Positions 4,290-7,184 of a stretch of DNA of 7,184 bases are shown here, in pieces (position 1 is the first letter of the stretch; every line of letters begins with the position of its first letter). The notes below the pieces were generated by a model. It was not told where the DNA came from. It searched no databases and saw nothing but the letters and a program-made list of their open reading frames with translations. Source of the stretch: Phyllobacteriaceae bacterium (GTDB taxonomy: Bacteria; Pseudomonadota; Alphaproteobacteria; Rhizobiales; Ancalomicrobiaceae); assembly GCA_012517025.1 (NCBI GenBank), contig JAAYVT010000038.1, forward strand, positions 1 through 7,184, given 5' to 3'. A program made the translations under genes and the position numbers.

Positions 4290-6512
4290 ATGATGCGTCA
4301 GTACGAACTCGTCGACCTGGTCAAGCGTTACAATCCCCGTTGCGACGAGGCGTTGCTCGACAAGGCCTACGTCTACGGCATGATGAAGCACGCCCCGCAG
4401 AAACGGGCGTCGGGCGATCCCTACTTCTCCCATCCGCTCGAGGTCGCGGCGATCCTGACCGAGCTCCGGATGGACGACGCCACCATCGCCACCGCGCTGC
4501 TGCACGACACCATCGAGGACACCGACGCCACCAAGCTCGACATCGAGCAGAAGTTTGGCTCGGAGATCGCCGAGCTGGTGGAGAGCCTGACCAAGCTGAA
4601 GAAGCTCGACTTCGTCTCCAAGAAGACCGAGCAGGCGGAGAACTTCCGTCGTCTTCTGCTGGCGGTCGCCGCCGACGTGCGGGTGTTGCTGGTCAAACTC
4701 GCCGATCGTCTCCACAACATGCGCACCCTCGGCGCCATGCGCGAGGACAAACGCCTGCGCATCGCCGAGGAGACGATGGAGATCTACGCGCCGCTCGCCG
4801 GGCGCATGGGCATGCAGGCGATCCGCGAGGAGCTCGAGGATCTCTCCTTTCGCTGGCTGCAGCCGGACGCCTACGCCTCGATCGTCGGCCGTCTCGCCAC
4901 CCTGCGCGAGGAGAACAAAAACCTCATCCCGGCGATCGAGCAGGCGCTGTCCGAAAAACTCGGCTCCGACGGCATTCCCGCCCGCGTCAAGGGACGCGAG
5001 AAAAAGCCCTATTCGATCTTCACCAAGGTGCAGCGAAAAGGTCTGTCGTTCGAACAGCTCTCCGACATCTTCGGCTTCCGCATCGTGGTGGAGAGCCTGC
5101 ACGACTGCTACCACGCCCTCGGCATCGTCCATACGACGTGGTCGATGGTGCCTGGCCGGTTCAAGGATTACATCTCGACGCCGAAGCAGAACGACTATCG
5201 CTCGATCCACACCACCGTGGTCGGGCCCGGTCGACAGCGCGTCGAGCTGCAGATCCGCACCGAGGAGATGCACCGCTTCAACGAATACGGCATCGCCGCC
5301 CACGCCCTCTACAAGGACGGCGACCACATGTCGGGCGGTCGCAACATCGTCGATTTGTCCAAGGAATCGGGCGCCTATTCGTGGTTGCGCGAGACCATCG
5401 AGCGGCTCAACGATCCGACCCTCAATCCGGAGGAATTCCTCGAGAACACCAAGCTCGAGTTGTTCCAGGATCAGGTGTTCTGCTTCACCCCGAAGGGCAA
5501 GATCATCGCCCTGCCGCGCGGCGCCACCCCGATCGACTTCGCCTATGCGGTACACACCGACGTCGGCAACACCTGCGTCGGCGCCAAGATCAACGGTCGC
5601 GTCCGCCCGGTGATGACCGAGCTCGCCAACGGCGACGAGGTCGAGATCCTGACCGCCAAGGCGCAGTTGCCGCCCGCCGCCTGGGAGCAGATCGCGGTGA
5701 CCGGCCGGGCGCGCGCCGCCATCCGCCGCGCCACCCGCGACGCCGTCCGCAAGCAATTCAGCGGCCTCGGCCGCACCATCCTGGAGCGCGCCTTCGAGCG
5801 CGCCGGCAAGGAATTCTCCGAGACCGAACTCGCCGGCTTCGTCTCTCGCCTCGGCCACAAGCAGGTGGGTGAGGTGCTGGCGGCGGTCGGACGCGGCGAA
5901 GTCGCCTCCGAGGCGGTGCTGCGCGCCGTCCACCCCGAACTGTTCGACGGCCGTCCGCTGCCGGTGCCGCGCCCGGCCTCGGCCGAGGGCTGGTTCGACG
6001 CCGGCGCCGCGACCGGCGTGATGAAGTTCCGCGTCCCCGACGGCGGCTCGGACGATCGCACCTCGATCCCGATCCGCGGCCTGTCCGGCGATCTGCCGGT
6101 GCGCTTCGCCCCCAACGGCGGCGCGGTGCCGGGCGACTGGATCGTCGGCATCCTGACGCCGGGCGAGGGCATCACGATTTATCCGATCCAGTCGCCGGCG
6201 CTGAAGGAGTTCGACGAGGAACCGTCGCGCTGGCTCGACGTGCGTTGGGACATCGACCCCAATTCGCCGGCCCGCTTCCCGGCCCGCATCACGCTGAATT
6301 CGCTGAACGAGCCCGGTTCGCTCGCCCAGATCGCGCAAGTGATCGCCGACAACGACGGCAACATCGACAACATCAAGATGATTCCGAAGGCCGCGGACTT
6401 CCACGAGATCGTCATCGATCTCGAGGTGTGGGACCTGAAGCACCTGACCCGCATCATCAATCAGCTGCGCTCGAAGCCTATCATCGCCTCGGCGACGCGG
6501 GTGAACGGGTGA
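4290..6512 (+). CDS. rsh: bifunctional (p)ppGpp synthetase/hydrolase, RelA/SpoT homologue
   Basis: Rsh makes (p)ppGpp from ATP and GDP/GTP and hydrolyses it, controlling the stringent response. The 740-residue protein has the full long-RSH layout. The HD hydrolase domain has KRASGDPYFSHPLE (His48), LLHDTIED (His72-Asp73, Glu76-Asp77) and DRLHNMRTL (Asn143), so hydrolysis should be active. The synthetase domain has GREKKPYSIFTKV (235-247), LSDIFGFR (Asp259), NDYRSIHTTV (Tyr303, His307) and VELQIRTEEMH (Glu319), matching GTP-binding and catalytic positions of Rel. TGS domain is about 395-456, a helical region follows, then a degenerate zinc-finger region (about 590-635) without cysteines, and an ACT domain (about 662-738). 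The start is the ATG at 4290 (MMRQYELVDL), the usual alphaproteobacterial N-terminus; an ATG at 4203 would add 29 atypical residues. No good Shine-Dalgarno is seen. The rpoZ terminator lies upstream; in the remaining 153 bases GTTAGATT (4236-4243) is the only AT-rich spot that could be a -10 box. Confidence 0.97.
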   Translation: MMRQYELVDLVKRYNPRCDEALLDKAYVYGMMKHAPQKRASGDPYFSHPLEVAAILTELRMDDATIATALLHDTIEDTDATKLDIEQKFGSEIAELVESLTKLKKLDFVSKKTEQAENFRRLLLAVAADVRVLLVKLADRLHNMRTLGAMREDKRLRIAEETMEIYAPLAGRMGMQAIREELEDLSFRWLQPDAYASIVGRLATLREENKNLIPAIEQALSEKLGSDGIPARVKGREKKPYSIFTKVQRKGLSFEQLSDIFGFRIVVESLHDCYHALGIVHTTWSMVPGRFKDYISTPKQNDYRSIHTTVVGPGRQRVELQIRTEEMHRFNEYGIAAHALYKDGDHMSGGRNIVDLSKESGAYSWLRETIERLNDPTLNPEEFLENTKLELFQDQVFCFTPKGKIIALPRGATPIDFAYAVHTDVGNTCVGAKINGRVRPVMTELANGDEVEILTAKAQLPPAAWEQIAVTGRARAAIRRATRDAVRKQFSGLGRTILERAFERAGKEFSETELAGFVSRLGHKQVGEVLAAVGRGEVASEAVLRAVHPELFDGRPLPVPRPASAEGWFDAGAATGVMKFRVPDGGSDDRTSIPIRGLSGDLPVRFAPNGGAVPGDWIVGILTPGEGITIYPIQSPALKEFDEEPSRWLDVRWDIDPNSPARFPARITLNSLNEPGSLAQIAQVIADNDGNIDNIKMIPKAADFHEIVIDLEVWDLKHLTRIINQLRSKPIIASATRVNG

Positions 6513-6550
6513 GGGGACGCACGTGCCCCACCCGCCGCGTGCTCCTCGCC

Positions 6551-6584
6551 GACGGAGGCTTCCGCCGGCTGCGCCGCCTCCGTC
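6551..6584. terminator. inverted repeat between the convergent rsh and SPOUT methyltransferase genes
   Basis: GACGGAGGC (6551-6559) and GCCTCCGTC (6576-6584) form a perfect 9-base-pair stem around a 16-base GC-rich loop. It fills most of the 72-base gap between two convergent genes and ends exactly against the stop codon of the minus-strand gene (6585-6587). Position fits a two-way transcription end, but neither side has a T tract, so Rho-independent termination is doubtful; it may instead be an RNA 3'-end stabilising hairpin. Confidence 0.4.
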
Positions 6585-7184
6585 TCAGGTCGGCTGCCGA
6601 TCGGAGACCTCGCCGCGTGCCTGCCGGGGCGTCGGCGGCAGTACGGTCGGCAACGGCGTGGCGCGCTCGCCGCGCCGATCGCGCCGTTTGAACCTGCTCT
6701 GATACGCCCGCCGCTGTTTCGTGACCTCGTAGAGGACGATGCCCGAGCTCGTTCCGAGATTGAGGCTCTCGATCATTCCGAACATCGGGACGCCGACGCA
6801 CATCTCTGCGCGCTCGACGGCGAGATCGCTGATGCCGGTCGCCTCGCTGCCGAACCAGACGGCGAGTTTGGCGTGCGTCGTGTAGTCGCCCTCGTCGAGG
6901 AAGATGCTCGTCTTGCCCTTCACATGCGGCGAGGTGACGATCGACGTGAAGCCGTTCTTCTCCAGGTGGTCGAAACACGCCTCGGTGCTGTCGAAGCGCT
7001 TCACGAAGGTCCATTTCACCGCGGAGACGGACGACTTCGAAATCGACGCGCGTTGCCGGAGGTCCTGCCAATCTTCGGGCAACGACCGGCGGGGATCCAC
7101 CACATAGACCTTCTCGACGCCGAGGGCGTTGACGTTGCGGATCACCGTCCCGATGTTCCGGATGTCGGTCGGGTTTTCGAGAAC
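6585..7184 (-). CDS. TrmH/SpoU-family RNA 2'-O-ribose methyltransferase (5' end outside window)
   Basis: A SAM-dependent SPOUT (trefoil-knot) methyltransferase acting on tRNA or rRNA ribose. The frame is open to the window edge at 7184, giving 199 visible codons that begin VLENPTDIRNIGTVIRNVNA. The three SpoU motifs are present: motif 1 NIGTVIRNVNALG with the catalytic-type Arg, motif 2 LAVWFGSEATGIS, and motif 3 GVPMFGMIESLNLGTSSGIVLYE, which makes the knot and the SAM pocket. Since motif 1 is at the visible edge and small TrmH-like proteins start only a few residues earlier, probably little is missing. There is no separate N-terminal RNA-binding domain in view, so this resembles the short TrmH form rather than RlmB. 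The last ~35 residues after VTKQRRAYQ are a basic, Pro/Arg-rich tail (KRRDRRGER, LPPTPRQARG) that could bind RNA. A GTG at 7143-7145 is in frame, but lies inside motif 1 and cannot be the start. The exact modified nucleotide cannot be told from the sequence. Confidence 0.93.
   Translation of the reverse strand, partial: VLENPTDIRNIGTVIRNVNALGVEKVYVVDPRRSLPEDWQDLRQRASISKSSVSAVKWTFVKRFDSTEACFDHLEKNGFTSIVTSPHVKGKTSIFLDEGDYTTHAKLAVWFGSEATGISDLAVERAEMCVGVPMFGMIESLNLGTSSGIVLYEVTKQRRAYQSRFKRRDRRGERATPLPTVLPPTPRQARGEVSDRQPT

Noticed and set aside
3978..6443. 821-codon open frame on the minus strand, opposite rsh
   Set aside because: It mirrors the codon pattern of rsh in a GC-rich genome, is rich in Arg/Asp/Val/Gly repeats with no family motif, and also covers the rpoZ terminator and gap.
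1..7184. Search for CRISPR arrays, tRNA/rRNA genes, insertion sequences, prophage or toxin-antitoxin genes
   Set aside because: No spaced repeats, transposase or integrase motifs, cloverleaf-like sequence or small paired genes were seen by eye; tRNAscan-SE and Infernal runs would settle small RNAs.

Overview
This is a high-GC window (roughly two-thirds G+C by eye) with the gene content and order of a core chromosomal segment of an alphaproteobacterium. The strongest pointers are an omega subunit of the alphaproteobacterial type (MARVTVEDCIDKV start, long acidic tail), immediately followed by a single bifunctional Rsh (RelA/SpoT) protein whose start (MMRQYELVDLVKRYNP) and degenerate zinc-finger region resemble, from memory, those of Hyphomicrobiales/Rhodospirillales relatives. 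The dapA-smpB pair and an NYN-domain protein divergent from rpoZ also fit. I cannot name a genus.

Layout. (1) 1-1086, plus strand: 3' part of dapA (lysine/peptidoglycan biosynthesis), then smpB (trans-translation), 14 bases apart and probably cotranscribed. (2) 1095-3359, minus strand: a class I SAM-dependent methyltransferase, a family-5-type uracil-DNA glycosylase with four candidate iron-sulphur cysteines, and an NYN/PIN-like (LabA/DUF88) putative nuclease. The methyltransferase converges on smpB with only 8 bases between them. (3) 3360-3701: a 342-base divergent intergenic region, locally AT-rich, with two imperfect hairpins, a 9-base direct repeat, a candidate rpoZ promoter and a strong ribosome binding site. 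(4) 3702-4079, plus strand: rpoZ, closed by a textbook intrinsic terminator. (5) 4290-6512, plus strand: rsh, the (p)ppGpp synthetase/hydrolase, with no obvious Shine-Dalgarno sequence. (6) 6585-7184, minus strand: a TrmH/SpoU-type RNA 2'-O-methyltransferase cut by the window end, converging on rsh with an inverted repeat between them.

The genes share housekeeping and information-processing themes: transcription (rpoZ), the stringent response (rsh), ribosome rescue (smpB), base-excision repair (the glycosylase) and RNA processing or modification (NYN protein, SPOUT methyltransferase). I see no mobile element, CRISPR array, rRNA/tRNA gene, prophage or toxin-antitoxin module, and no convincing new multi-gene system. 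The most unusual points are the structured NYN/rpoZ intergenic region, the cysteine-free zinc-finger region of Rsh, and an acidic reading frame continuing past the NYN gene's amber stop.
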